From assembly GCA_030323885.1 (NCBI GenBank), contig CM059193.1, positions 54,030,749-54,094,748 of the forward strand: DNA of 64,000 nucleotides. Reading direction: 5' to 3'. Positions 20,993 to 32,170 of this stretch are shown here, in pieces. Below the pieces are notes generated by a model that did not search any database, had not been told where the DNA came from, and worked only from the letters and a program-made list of their open reading frames with translations. Made by a program: the position numbers and the translations under genes. This DNA is from Branchipolynoe longqiensis (Eukaryota > Annelida > Polychaeta > Phyllodocida > Polynoidae). Position 1 is the stretch's first letter. Each line of letters begins with the position of its first letter.

Positions 20993-22470
20993 TATAGTTT
21001 ATGTTTTATTTGGACGAATGCTACTAAAGGAGAATCGTTGCGCATATTCAATTCAAGTAACAATAGGAATATTATATGGATATTGTGTCATGGATTCATG
21101 TACTTACATGCAGTATCAGTAGTTATTTTGCACGTATGTTAATATGGGTATTATATATATTCTTTACTGGTAATCGATTTAGTATGCATTGAGATAGCTT
21201 TTCCTTAGCACTAAAAAGTTAATTGTATGCTATCAGGTGTACTCAGAAAACATGGCTCGATTAGGAAAGAAATGCGATCAAGCAAATCGGGTCAGATAAG
21301 AATTACACAGTTTCTCACGTTATTCTGTCGCCCATAAATAAAACAACCCTCACCCCCACCGACACTGAGCTGGGGTAAAGCGATGAAAGTAAAGATAAGG
21401 GGACGGTAATTGCGTTTCCGTAAAGAGCATGTAGGTCACATTCGAATACAGCGAAATACTTTATTTACGCATCAGGTTCGTTTTGTGGTAATTAGCATCT
21501 GACATTATCATCAGCATCATGCTGTCGGTCGCGAAGCGACAAAGACTGCTTTCATTACTTGACTGCTGCTCTGTGCGGTTGTACATTTCATGAAAGCTTT
21601 TATGCTGCCACAGTGACATGGTTTTCTGTTTAGGGTTTGCTCCCTTAACCTTCGGTTCTGTCAAGAAGCTGTACCACAAGGCAGTGGTTTACAACTCTGC
21701 AAGGCAGGGGCGTCAAACTCCCTGCGGTATTGCTATACCTACAATACCGGCATACTCGAAATCGGCACGATCTGACATTATGTGTTGTGTAACTAGTTAC
21801 GGAAATATTATTCGAGCAGAGTATCGGTTAGTCGTTGGTCAAACGCTCCGGTGGCCAGTGCAGCTCTCATGTTTAGGCAGCACTGTGCTGCTTTGATGTT
21901 GGGGGCCGCCCACAGGGCTGCCCGCATCCGGTTACTGCAGCTCGCCAGTCCACCTGCGGCTCCAATACACTGTATCTGCCTCCAGTCGGCAGGAAAATTT
22001 GCTTTATATAAACGGAGGGGCCTTTTAGGGGGTACCAGCCAGAGGAATTACTCATCCAATTGTATTATGTGTTGTGTTCTTGTTTTGTTAGTTACGTAGC
22101 GGTTAAATAATAGATACTGACATAAATACATACGTAGGGACAGCAGTAGGGATGGCTAACTCCACACAAACGCTTGTTTTGACAACCACCAAGTATGAAA
22201 CGGCTGTGTGCAGTTTACATCCGATGTGTTTGTTTAGTGGGTTTGTTTAGTGGCAAACTAACAGATGGAGGAAAAACATTGACAGTATATCCAATGTTTG
22301 AATTTTGATTTTTGAATTTTGAATATCTCATCATCAAAAGGAAATATAACACTATGAAATACCAGAGCAAATACCAGAGCAAACAATGCACATCAAACAG
22401 CACAAAAATGCTGTCATAAGTAAGAATCAAATGGCATTACGCACAAATGAATAATGTGAAACAACATACA
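20993..22470. other. Non-coding stretch with dispersed repeat fragments
   Basis: No credible gene. The segment at about 21515-21560 (tcgcgaagcgacaaagactg) recurs inverted near 25990-26030. GCAGGGGCGTCAAACTC at 21705 resembles the terminus of some hAT elements, but I found no partner end. Frames at 21.6-22.1 kb are not recognised. Confidence 0.5.
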
Positions 22471-23345
22471 TATGGTTGTTCAGTTGTTGGTTATTTGTGT
22501 GTTTGTTGTTTGGTTGTTGAGTGATGTTGGTTGCGGTTGGTTGTTGGTTGTGTTGTTTGTTGGTGGTTGTGTTGATTGTTATTTGGTTGTGTTGACTGTT
22601 GTTGGTTGCGGTTGGTTGTTGGTTGTGTTGTTTGTTAGGTGTTGGTTGTGTTGTTTGTTGGTTTGTGTTGTGGTTGTTGAGTGTTGTTGTTTGTTGGGTG
22701 GGTGTGTGTGTTGATTGTTATTTGGTTGTGTTGACTGTTGTTGGTTGCGGTTGTTTGTTTGTTGTTTGTTGGTGATTGGCGTGATAGGATTGGTTGTTCA
22801 GTTGTTTGTTTGTTGTTTGGTTGGTTGTGTTGTTTGTTATTTGGTTGTCTTGAGTGTTGTTGGTTGCGGTTGGTTGTTGGTTGTGTTGTTTGTTGGTTGT
22901 GGTTGTTGGTTGTTTGGTTGGTTGTTGGTTGTGTTGACTGTTGATGGTTGCGTGGGTTCATTGTTGATTGTTGTTGGTTTATGATTGTTGTGTTTGTTGT
23001 GGTTGGTTGTTGGTTGTTGGTTGTGTTGTTTGTTAGTTGTGTTGACTGTTGTTGGTTGTGGTTGTTCGGTTGTGTTGTTTGGTTGTTGGTTATTGGTTGC
23101 GGTTGTTTGTTGGTTGTGTTGTTTGTTAGTTGGTTGTGTTGGATTGTTGTTTGTTGCAATGTTGGTGATTGGCGTTCAACATTTACGTTTGCAAAATTGA
23201 TTTTGGCATGTTTTTCGCTTCAAAGATCACCGCATCTACCCCAGTTGGGTTGTTTGAAATTTACAGTACATTTCAGTGTCGTTATATTGGTTGTTGACTG
23301 TTGATTGTTGTTGGTGTTGGTTGTGGTTGTGGTTGTGGTTGTGGT
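22470..23345. repeat. GTTGTTGGTTGTG-type low-complexity minisatellite
   Basis: Almost 900 bp of T/G-rich irregular repeats built from TTGTT, GGTTG and TTGACTGTTG units, with a 110-bp unique island at 23.17-23.28 kb. Long Val/Leu/Cys frames (plus) and Gln/Asn/Thr frames (minus) are produced by the repeat and are not genes. Confidence 0.9.
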
Positions 23346-23678
23346 TTTGGTTTTGGACACTGGCATCATCAGGCAATTTGTCAGGCAATTTGTCGATAAA
23401 AACACGGCGCTGACACAACACTACGCCAATCCACAAATGAACGTAACCCAAACCCACGTATCATCCGAGCTACACGGTGACAGGCAGCGTAAACACCCCC
23501 TAACAGCGTACCAGCAGGAGTATGGTGCTACAGTGGCGTCTACAGTGCTACAGTGGCGTCTCCTAGTGGGGAAAGCAAGAGTTAAGGGGTGGGGAGGCGA
23601 CGACTGGCGACGACTGGCGCCACCTAGAGTATATTGGCAGATGTAAACAAAGACAAGTCAATCGTGTGTACCGAAAAC

Positions 23679-23960
23679 AGTGATGGCGATATGAGTCTCC
23701 GTAAGAATGGGCAACAAAGTCTGTGTAATCCCATATCACCAATTTCGACCCAAAAGCAATAATAAATAACATTTGAATCGTATGTGAGGTGAGCGCAAGC
23801 ACAAAAGTGCAAATGTTGTGATGGCGATATGAGTCACCGTAAGAATGGGCAACGAAGTCTGTGTAATCCAATATCTCCAATTTCGACTCAAAATCACTAA
23901 TAAATAACATTTGAATCGTACGTGAGGTAGCAAAATACGGTGGTGAGCGCAAGCACAAAC
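23679..23960. repeat. Two tandem copies of a 140-bp unit
   Basis: GTGATGGCGATATGAGTC at 23679 and 23818 starts two near-identical copies that run to ...CATTTGAATCGTA(T/C)GTGAGGT. Nothing coding is recognised. Confidence 0.85.
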
Positions 23961-24235
23961 GTCCAACTGGGTAAAGTTGTTGTTTATGTGCTATGGGGCC
24001 GGGCCGAGCACAGCTTGGTCACCGATAAATCCACCTGGTGGACGGATACAGTAAGAACAGTAGCTAGTAGCAACCACTGAGCCGTGGATGGCCGGCCCTT
24101 TTCTAGTATGACTGAGTAGTTATTGATAGTAAGCGTCCTCAGTGAAAGCTGCCTGCAAAGGTGTTGAAGTGCTGCTGGCTTTTGCAAGTTACCAGCGGCA
24201 GTCTCTCGGGGAGCAAATAGAGGTTTCACACCGGC

Positions 24236-24612
24236 AAGAACATGTCAAGACAGGCACAACATCTCTACCCGTGTGTAAACAGGTGTCGATAGAACAAAGG
24301 TTTCGGTTCGTAACACAAAACAAAGCATTGTTCTACCCGTATTGATAAAAACACTAATCTTGTCCTAAATGGACCTAAGAAAGTTCTGAACTTTCATATC
24401 TAGATGCTAATATGCATCATAAACAAGCTAAAGCAAATTTTGTAATACTACTTACTGTTATTTAGCTTGTTGTAGACAAATTTTGCCAGAGCAACTCAAC
24501 GAATGTCCTCCCGTCATGAGTTGTTTATGCTAATTACTGCTGGACCCGGATGTGCTTCCTTCTCCCTAGCCTGCGGCTAGCCTGAGGCTTTATACCGAGG
24601 TAAAATATATAT
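24236..24612 (-). mobile_element. Orphan DIRS terminal region
   Basis: The sequence ending in CTGGACCCGGATGTGCTTCC, then GAGGCTTTATACCGAGGTAA, matches the terminal repeats of the DIRS elements at 50.27-50.41 and 55.19-55.53 kb, including the upstream ATGGACC(T/A)AAGAAAGT block. No gag or pol follows, so this is a deleted DIRS remnant. Confidence 0.75.
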
Positions 24613-24854
24613 ATAATAGTGTGTGGTTATGCTATAATCAAATTGCATCGTTAGCAATCGGTGTGTTTTCGTACACAAAATAAATTCAGATGTCGGGAGG
24701 AATGGGGGGGGGGGACATCATATTTTATAGAGCTTGGGGTGTTCCAAAGAAAAATAGACAGAGCGAAACGTTCTAATGGACATGGTGAGTGAATAGATGG
24801 GGTTTTACATCCGAGCAACAATCACTGAATTGTGAGTGGTTCTATCAGTTGTAC

Positions 24855-24908
24855 TGTACCAGAGGGTTGGGTGGGGGTGGGGGTGGGGGTGGGGTGGGGG
24901 TGGGGGAA
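24855..24908 (+). repeat. GGGGGTGGGGGT tract (quadruplex-capable)
   Basis: Repeated runs of four to five G separated by single T, enough for several G-quadruplexes. Confidence 0.85.
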
Positions 24909-25846
24909 TCCGCACTGCTAAGCATATATAGGTTAGAACTTATACGCTAGGACATAAACATGCAACAAATAACCAAACCATAGGAACTGTCTTTTCACTG
25001 TTTGTAATTAATTACAAAAATGGCGATGGTTTGAAAGCTAAAATCTTAAAACTCCAACAAAACCTTATTTGAATTTGCTATGTGTGTTTAAATTATGTTA
25101 TTGATCTGTGTTAAAATGATTCAATGGATGGATGTTAGCTACATGGTTAATATTAACAGCTTTCTCAATTTGCATATGATCAAAAGCAAAAAGTGAAAGC
25201 AAAAAATTTGAACTCTGACTTATGCACAACATATAAACCTTCATATGAATATAGATTCTGCTATTATTTGGAATTTTTCTGCTATTTGGAATGATTTCAC
25301 TTTTGGTTTCCATGTCACAAAAGTCGTATACAGTTTCTGAGAATGACCCATATGCTAGCGCTGTTTTTCTTGTTTTACATCATTAATGTTTTACCTTTGA
25401 TCTATTTCGGTCATAATACTGCAGCAACCTACCATGCATCATGTGAATATTTCACCAATACTTACCATAGTTATTTGGATAAAGGGGCTCTATATTACAA
25501 ACATTCTATCAGTAGGTACTCCAAAGTAATTTTTCTTTTCAACAGGTCAGTATTACAAGTTATATATCTGTACATATCGTTTAAATGGGATCTCAATGAT
25601 ATAAAAATCTCAATTGAATAGCTGCAAAGTTATGGGTGTTTAAATGGTACAACATTTTACCAATGGGCGTCGTTTACACATGGTGTATTACGTACTGATG
25701 GAATTCCAGCTTAAATAATTCGTGAAATAGCAGGTCGCTACATGACACGTCTATGGGCATGCTTACGACACAGTGTTATGGCAACCTTGGCAGGTAGTTG
25801 TCGTCCGTTGTACATACAATTCTCCTAGTGGCTTCACTAATATAAA

Positions 25847-25848
<2 letters not shown>
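24909..25848. other. AT-rich unique DNA, nothing recognised
   Basis: A 92-codon plus frame at 25343-25621 begins with a hydrophobic segment (LALFFLFYIINVLPLIYF) but has no splice context or recognisable domain. I leave it unassigned. Confidence 0.4.

Positions 25849-25912
<64 letters not shown>
25849..25912. repeat. (AT)n microsatellite
   Basis: An uninterrupted AT dinucleotide run of about 30 units, followed at 25925-26045 by fragments also found inverted near 21.5 and 24.15 kb. Confidence 0.95.
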
Positions 25913-25919
<7 letters not shown>

Positions 25920-26239
25920 TATAAGCCAGCAGCACTTCAACACTTTTGCAGGCAGCTTTCATGAAATGGCTAAATGGAGAGCGGCAGTCAAGTAATGAAA
26001 GCAGTCTTTGTCGCATCGCGACCGACAGCATGATGATGATGACACATATATATAACAAAAACTGTTGACTGATCTATTTAAATGTCTAAATAAATAGCGT
26101 TTAGTATATATAGAGTATCCAACGTTAACATTCCTGATTGCTACCTGCTATTGTCTATATTGTTCATCCTATCTTATCATCTCGTCCATAAATAGTTCAT
26201 ATGCACCATAACTGTTAAGGCCGGAAAACCAGAAGACAA

Positions 26240-26400
26240 GGGCATCGGTGCTGGTGGAAAAGATGTTATTCAACTGGAAAATAAAAAATAAATAATCAAT
26301 AATAAATCAATCAATAATAAATCAATCAATAATAAAACAATAAATAAAAAAATAAAAAATAAATATAATGTAGATATATAAGGTGAAGTGTGTTGTTGAA
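26240..26400. repeat. AATAAATC/AATAAA low-complexity tract
   Basis: Repeated AATAAATCAATC and AAATAAA units; no function is seen. Confidence 0.8.
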
Positions 26401-27060
26401 TGTTAGTTAGTAATCCAACCCGAGCCATCGCTTGCAGTGGTGTTGTGCAATACAGCTGGTGGCAACGTGACCTATATAAGGATCCACACCGGCAACACTC
26501 AGGCAGTAGCTACCCAAACCTGAGAGACTCTACCTAGTGCGTTCCCTCGCTGGGTACCAGCCCCAGGGGCTGCTCAGCCCACCCCGCTTACTTCGGCTTT
26601 GTGAAATGGAGACGACCTAACCGAGGCGGGGTTTGGACAGCTTCCTAGATGGCCAAACCCCATACAGCTGGTAAGTCCCGTGTCTGCCCACAGAGCGGTA
26701 CGGGCAACAGATTGCCGGCCTTAGTCCCGCCCGACTGCCGGGCAGGACTCACGGGACCGGGGTGCCATCCCGGGAAAGGCACCCACTCAACACCAGGAGA
26801 GGCATCGCCATCGTCCTCCCCACAAGAACAACACCGGTCTGAAGGGTAAGGGCTTCCTATAAGCGGACGTGCCATCACGGTCTTTTTTCGACTGTGCTAA
26901 ACGTGAAGGTTGCCCGAGCCTGGATGGCCCCCGCAGTGACTGGCACCAGGCCCGGTGATTGTTGACATGACACCCGGGTCTGACTGGTCATCGTGGGGGA
27001 CTGCCGGTACCGACTCCCATAGCCACGGACACGCTGCAAGCTACAGTAACTAATCAAGTC
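26400..27060 (+). other. GC-rich unclassified segment, possibly a retroelement 5' region
   Basis: Compared with its AT-rich neighbours this block is distinctly GC-rich. It has CTATATAAGGATCC at about 26471 (TATA-like), followed about 30 bases on by CACTCAGGCAGTAG, an initiator-like site. Short frames on both strands do not encode a recognisable protein. It may be a promoter/UTR of a retroelement; that is a guess. Confidence 0.3.
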
Positions 27061-27188
27061 AACATGTCTTCGATTGTGTAGCTGACCTTGTGATGAATAT
27101 CAATGTATGGTTTCAGATAATAATAGTTAGGCCTACTCCCGCAGCACTGTCTTTGTGACACGGGTCACAGATGCTGAGGCTGCCCACC

Positions 27189-27211
27189 TTTTTTTTTTTT
27201 TTTTTTTTTTT
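27189..27211. repeat. Poly-T tract (23 T)
   Basis: On the minus strand this is a poly-A tail-like run; it may mark the end of a retroposed copy, but I see no defined body. Confidence 0.8.
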
Positions 27212-27403
27212 GTAGTGTCAGAAGGTTCAGTAAATGAAATTACTAGATGAATTTTTAATCTAAGAACTGAAATATATTCTTCGCATAACTATTTATATTT
27301 ACCCGCTAATTTTGAATAAAGAATTGATTAGATAATGTAGATAAATCGACTTTAAAATTCGATTCGAGAGAATTCTGAGACCGCCATCTTCAACCATCAC
27401 GGG

Positions 27404-27487
27404 GGGGCGGTGGCCGAATCGGGAGAGCGTGGGCCTCGCGTGCGGGAGGGCGGGAGTTCGGTTCCTGGTCGAGTCAAACCAATAAAC
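27404..27487 (+). mobile_element. tRNA-like SINE head
   Basis: TGGCCGAATCGGGAGAGCG resembles a Pol III A box and GAGTTCGGTTCCTGGTCGAG a B box, with spacing like a tRNA. The tail GAGTCAAACCAAT is shared with full SINEs at 43.6, 47.5 and 58.7 kb. The SINE body is missing. Confidence 0.6.
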
Positions 27488-27489
27488 CA

Positions 27490-28070
27490 GATCACGGTTC
27501 CGACTGCGCATGCGTTGAAAACGGCGTTGGGAGCAAAGCAAAGGCGTACGGCCATTCAGTTTGCCTATACGCGCAGTAAAAAACGTCAGTTTTATTCAAA
27601 ATTAATAGAAATCCAAAACCTTAACCATATCAATTTAATATAATCTTTTTGATAAACATGTTTTCTATATGTGTTCCAATCGGTTTGTCTCTAGGTGGTG
27701 TGGTTTTATCGATATTTTACTTTTTCTGTATGGAGATTGCTCACTGCCATTGACAATGCATTGAGTACTCTGGCTATGGCTCTAACACTAGTCTGAGTGC
27801 CTAGATCTTTCTAAATCTAAATGCACATGGCATAAGATGTGCTAATTATATTGCTATAAATGCAATGCTGGATAAAAGATTAATATCTTAATTTATTATA
27901 TATATTTTTTTAGTTGGTATTCTATGTTTCAAACAAGAGCTGAGATGATCTGAAACTAGCACATTTCATAGCTCCACCCAGTGTATTAGCATATGCCATG
28001 TGCTTTTGGGGGGTATGTTTTGCTCTGATGCATCCCACAATGCACCGCACCGCTGGAACCGTAATGTAGT
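27490..28070. mobile_element. Inverted-repeat element, copy 1
   Basis: The unit begins ATCACGGTTCCGACTGCGCA and ends CTGGAACCGTAATG, so its termini are inverted copies of about 11 bp. Copy 2 follows in tandem. It has no coding capacity. This is consistent with a non-autonomous DNA transposon. Confidence 0.6.
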
Positions 28071-28096
28071 CTATATAGACTACATCACGGTTCCGA
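28049..28096. repeat. 40-bp near-perfect palindrome at the junction of the tandem elements
   Basis: GGAACCGTAATGTAGTCTAT is followed directly by its inverted copy with one mismatch. It can form a cruciform with no loop. Confidence 0.85.
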
Positions 28097-28626
28097 CTGC
28101 GCATGCGCTGAAAACGGCGTTGGGAGCAAAGCAAAGGCATACGGCCATTGAGTTTGCCAATGCATGTAGTGAAAAACGTGTTAGTTTTATTCAAAAATAA
28201 CAGAAATCCAAAACCCTAACCTTATCAATTTAATATAATCTTTTTGTTAAACATGTTTTCTATATGTGTTCCAAGCGGTTTGTCTCTAGGTGGTGTGGTT
28301 TTATCAATATTTCACTTTTTATTTATGGAGATTGCTCACAGCCATTGACAATGCATTGAGTACTCTAGCTATGGCTCTAACACTAGTCTGAGTGCCTAGA
28401 CCTTTCTAAATCTAAATGCACATGGCATAAAATGTGCTGATTATATTGATGTAAATGCAATGCTGGATAAAAGATTAATATCTTAATTTATTATATATAT
28501 TTTTTTAGTTGGTATTCTATGTTTCAAACAAGAGCTGCACCCAATGTCATGTGCCATGTGCTTTTGGGGAGGTTGTTTTGCTCTGATGCATCCCACAATG
28601 CACCGCGCCGCTGGAACCGTGATGGC
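28083..28626. mobile_element. Inverted-repeat element, copy 2
   Basis: Same termini and same interior order as copy 1 (AAAACGGCGTTGGGAGCAAA near the left end, CCCACAATGCACCGC near the right end), with about 35 bp deleted near 28.54 kb. The GGC-rich minisatellite begins exactly at its right terminus. Confidence 0.6.
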
Positions 28627-29122
28627 GGCGGCAGCCGCCGTCTGGCCCTGTGGCGGCGGCGGCGGCAGCCGCCGTCTGGCCCTGTGGCGGCGGCGGCGGC
28701 GGCGGCAGCCGCCGTCGGGCCCTGTGGCGGCGGCGGCGGCGGCAGCCGCCGTCGGGCCCTGTGGCGGCGGCGGCGGCGGCGGCAGCCGCCGTCGGGCCCT
28801 GTGGCGGCGGCGGCGGCGGCAGCCGCCGTCGGGCCCTGTGGTGGCGGCGGCGGCGGCAGCCGCCGTCGGGCCCTGTGGTGGCGGCGGCGGCGGCAGCCGC
28901 CGTCGGGCCCTGTGGCGGTGGCGGTGGCGGCGGCGGCGGCCGCCGCCGTCGGGCCCTGTGGTGGCGGTGGCGGTGGCGGCGGCGGCGGCCGCCGTCGGGC
29001 CCTGTGGTGGCCGCGGCCGCCGTCGGGCCCTGTGGTGGCGGCGGCGGTGGCGGCGGCAGCTGCCGCCGTCGGGCCCTGTGGTGGCGGCGGCGGCGGCGGC
29101 GGCGGCCGCCGTCGGGCCCTGT

Positions 29123-29161
<39 letters not shown>

Positions 29162-29185
29162 GGCCCTGTGGCAGCGGCCGCCGCC
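28622..29185. repeat. GGC-rich minisatellite (GCCGCCGTCGGGCCCTGTGG unit)
   Basis: About 15 units of 30-50 bp, each with (GGC)n, GCCGCCGTC and GGGCCCTGTGG. GC content is extreme compared with the surrounding sequence. Because the unit lacks stop codons on both strands, several overlapping frames of 190-240 codons (poly-Ala, poly-Gly, Arg/Pro) stay open; these are repeat artefacts. Internal inverted symmetry (GGCGGC...GCCGCC, GGGCCC) gives hairpin potential. Confidence 0.9.
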
Positions 29186-29191
29186 GTGTGC

Positions 29192-29345
29192 TATCTGCTT
29201 AGGATCAAATCGCTTGGTACACATATAGAAAACATCTTTACCAAAAAGATTATATTAAATTGACACGGTTAGGGTTCTGCATTTCTATTAATTTTGAATG
29301 AAATAGACGTTTTGCCCTGCGCGCACCAGCAAACTCTATGGGTGT
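29192..29345. mobile_element. Inverted partial third copy of the 27.5-28.6 kb element
   Basis: ACACATATAGAAAACAT then AAAAAGATTATATTAAATTG and GCATTTCTATTAATTTTGAA are the reverse complement of 27.56-27.68 kb. The minisatellite therefore lies between direct and inverted copies of this family. Confidence 0.7.
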
Positions 29346-29402
29346 TTTACAGGTTGATATCGCCACAATGGCCGCGCATCCGGTAGATGACGTCACGTGA
29401 AT

Positions 29403-29628
29403 AGGTAGCTTCCTAGCCTGGCACTCATTAATAGGATAGGACAAGGACTGTTTAGGTCAGTCTCAGGATAATGTGACTTCAGGAGTGGGTCATGGTGCCT
29501 GTGGCCTGATTTCTCAGTGTGGCAGCACTATAAAGTTACTATGAGTGTGCACTGTCACAATTTGTTACCCATCTTGATATGACCTTAGATGTTGCCAGGA
29601 CGTAAAACTCCAACAACCAACCAATCTT
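29403..29628 (+). mobile_element. SINE body fragment, 5' head missing
   Basis: It reads through GGATAATGTGACTTCAG, GACCTTAGATGTTGCC and AGGACGTAAAAC, which is the reverse complement of the SINE bodies at 43.6, 47.3, 58.3 and 59.0 kb. The tRNA-like head is absent. Confidence 0.75.
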
Positions 29629-29817
29629 GTATCTCTGCAATGACATTGGCAATCGTATAAAATAACAATCTTCACTACTAGATAGATGGCGCCATAACTT
29701 ACTAGATTGCGCATCAATTCGATAGGTGGCGACACACCTTGCAAGAAATCCATTACTTTCACAGTGGGTGGGCAAGTAACGCGCGCGTGGCTCTGAAGAC
29801 ACATGTGACCCACTCAC

Positions 29818-29992
29818 GAGTAATTGCCCTCATTTGTCCATAGACACGACCTCGGGTGAATTCTGCGTGAATGACCTCCCGGCGACCCTGACACGTCCTT
29901 GTCAGATCTGAGTGAAGGTCAAATGGATCAGCTTCCATCACACGAAGGGTAGCATAATCAATGGGTCTCGGGGAGTGTGACTCGCTTGAAAT
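29818..29992 (-). CDS. Candidate isolated host exon (175 nt)
   Basis: On the minus strand an acceptor-like GGCTTATCAG precedes 29992 and a consensus donor C|GTGAGT follows 29818. The frame between them is open (phase 0 in, phase 1 out) and encodes 58 residues including SPRPIDYATLRVMEADPFDL and GRREVIHAEFTRGRVYGQM, with balanced composition. I do not recognise the protein, and no neighbouring exon was found among the repeats. It could be part of a diverged transposon. Confidence 0.3.
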
Positions 29993-30010
29993 CTGATAAG
30001 CCTTTGTCAA

Positions 30011-31640
30011 TATTAGCCATCGTTAAAAATATGACAATATTAAGCATTTGTTGCCACATAGAAGGGTCAATTTAATAGAACCTGTTATTGCATAAGCCTA
30101 TAGTGTCAAGAGTTTTGCTGCAGGACAACACAGTGTGAAGTCACCGGCTGGTGGTGTGAATGGTGTGGACAAGCTAATGAGAAATCAATACAGGTAATGA
30201 AGGAAAGTAGAGAAAGAGTGAAAAGTAGGAGAGTGAGACTCCCTGGTTTATTATCTTATATAGGTTTCTAGAATCCAAGATGGCGGCAGTCACATGGGTT
30301 GATCCACCAATCAGGGTTCAATCTGTTGTATCCAAGGCCTTGTCATGCTGGATACAATGCCTTGTGGTGGCCAGTGATCCATAACTAACACCTGGGGGGA
30401 GGGGGTATGTGAGGTGACTCCTCCAAAGACTGTATCTCAGAAGTGACACTCCTCCTCTATACTATTTTACTATACAATTTCTATACCTAATGAGTAATAG
30501 TTTACCAACTCCACATATCCCACATATGCCTTTGGATTTGATATATTACCATTTACCATTATATAGACAAGTTGCAATTTATTATAGTAGAGTTCACATA
30601 TATCCTCATGTCATTATCAGAAAATTTTACAACGTACTCCGCCCCTCCACTTCTTACCACCTGCCCAGCAGATTAGAAAGAAGTGCACAGTACTACGTTG
30701 TAGTTATATCATCTTTACATCTCTTCCATCAACCAAAATAGTAAATTGAGGCTAAGTAGTTGCGTTAATGGATAAGGTATATCTGACCTCGAGAGAAATA
30801 ATTTTGAATAAAAAATAATTGTTTTCATTTTATTTTTATAATCTTAATTTTTGCCATGTTTTGAATATTATATCATTCCTCTGATATCTCATATGATGTC
30901 TTGAGAAGCATCTGATTCATTTGCCATCATTTTTAGCTTATTCCGAGCATTTTTTAGTTTTGTGATGGTTTAGAGGTCGTTTTGCAACGATTCCAAGGCA
31001 CACTCCAGTCACATAGGCACACTCCAGTCTTACATTAGTGCTTAATCCGATTTGGTATCTGCTGTCATTTAGTCCAACATCGATACGCTTATATAAGGCT
31101 TTTGCTTTACCGACTGTCAAAATAGAAGAAACCTGGGATGTCGATGGTAGACATGTGGTTGATCGACAGGTCTTCATAGGATTAACATTACGGAACTCAA
31201 TCCAATGAGAAAACAAGGCCTAAGCGGTTTGAATCGATGTCCTAGTTTCAGGAACTATTTTCTTGCAAATCAAGACCAAAGTCTTTGATTTCACCAATTT
31301 TAAGTCGTTTCGTGTCAAAATAATGGCAAAAGATGAATCAATGTATTTTTGTACCCCCTGTACAAAGATATAGCATCAAATATCAGTATTAACAAATATA
31401 ATCATGGCAATAGAAATTCATATACGACAGCGTTAACTCGGCGGCATAATGTAAACAAAGCAATGACAGTGGTTCTTTTTGAACTTCAAAATCATAATAC
31501 TTATATCTATATTATTAAATAATAATAGATTTACATGCTCTTGCTCAAGTTTCAATCATACTGTAGTAGTATTAGAATGTTCTGTCTTCGTTGACGTCGA
31601 TTTATGATGTTAAGGCATTTCTCTGGCGAAACGGTGAATT
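30011..31640. other. Unique-looking DNA without recognised genes
   Basis: Short frames only. No motif, splice context or repeat family could be supported. Confidence 0.4.
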
Positions 31641-31659
31641 TGTATTGAATAAAAGTGTC

Positions 31660-32170
31660 TTTGCGTTAGTTCTCCGTGAACTACGCCAGTCTCCGCTCTT
31701 GATATCGCTAACACAATCCAATGACCATCAGCCCATGCGCTAGTTCTCCTTGAACTCAGCATTGTCCATCGCACTGCTGAAGTGAAATCATTGACTCAGT
31801 CACCGATGCTAAAGTTCCTCGTGAACCTTATTGTGAACATAGTGACCATCAGCCTATGCTGCAGTTCTCCACAAACTGAGCCTCATGTTGATATTGCTGA
31901 TATCGCGAAGTCAATTTAATGTCAATGTTAATGCTGCATACTTCTAGAACATCATTGATCCAAGCACCCGTCAGCATATGCTTTAGTTCCTCGTGAACCT
32001 AGCATTGTCCATCACACTGCTGCTATGAAATCATTGACTCAGTCACATATGCTAAAGTTCCTCGTGAACCTTATCAGTCCAACATAGTGACCATCAGCAT
32101 ATGCTGCAGTTCCTCGTGAACTGAGCATTGTCCATTGTTATTACTGATGTGATCTCAATATTCAAGGTCT
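31660..32170. repeat. Seven dispersed copies of AGTTC-N5-GAACT-type motif in loose tandem repeats
   Basis: AGTTCTCCGTGAACT (31668) and variants recur at 31742, 31812, 31863, 31984, 32054 and 32107, mostly as AGTTCCTCGTGAAC. Each is preceded by a CATCAGC(C/A)(T/C)ATGCT-like phrase, giving an imperfect tandem array. The motif is a short inverted repeat with a 5-base spacer. Confidence 0.75.

Noticed and set aside
22472..23304. Val/Leu/Cys-rich frames resembling membrane proteins and Gln/Asn/Thr-rich reverse frames
   Set aside because: They translate the GTTG-type minisatellite; hydrophobicity comes from the repeat.
27404..27487. Possible genuine tRNA genes (also near 43.87, 47.6, 59.4 and 60.9 kb)
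   Set aside because: A and B boxes are present but there is no foldable acceptor stem, and each joins the same SINE body or tail.
28519..29263. Overlapping long Ala/Gly/Arg/Pro frames of 190-240 codons on both strands
   Set aside because: All are produced by the stop-free GGC minisatellite; composition is pure repeat and no frame is better than another.
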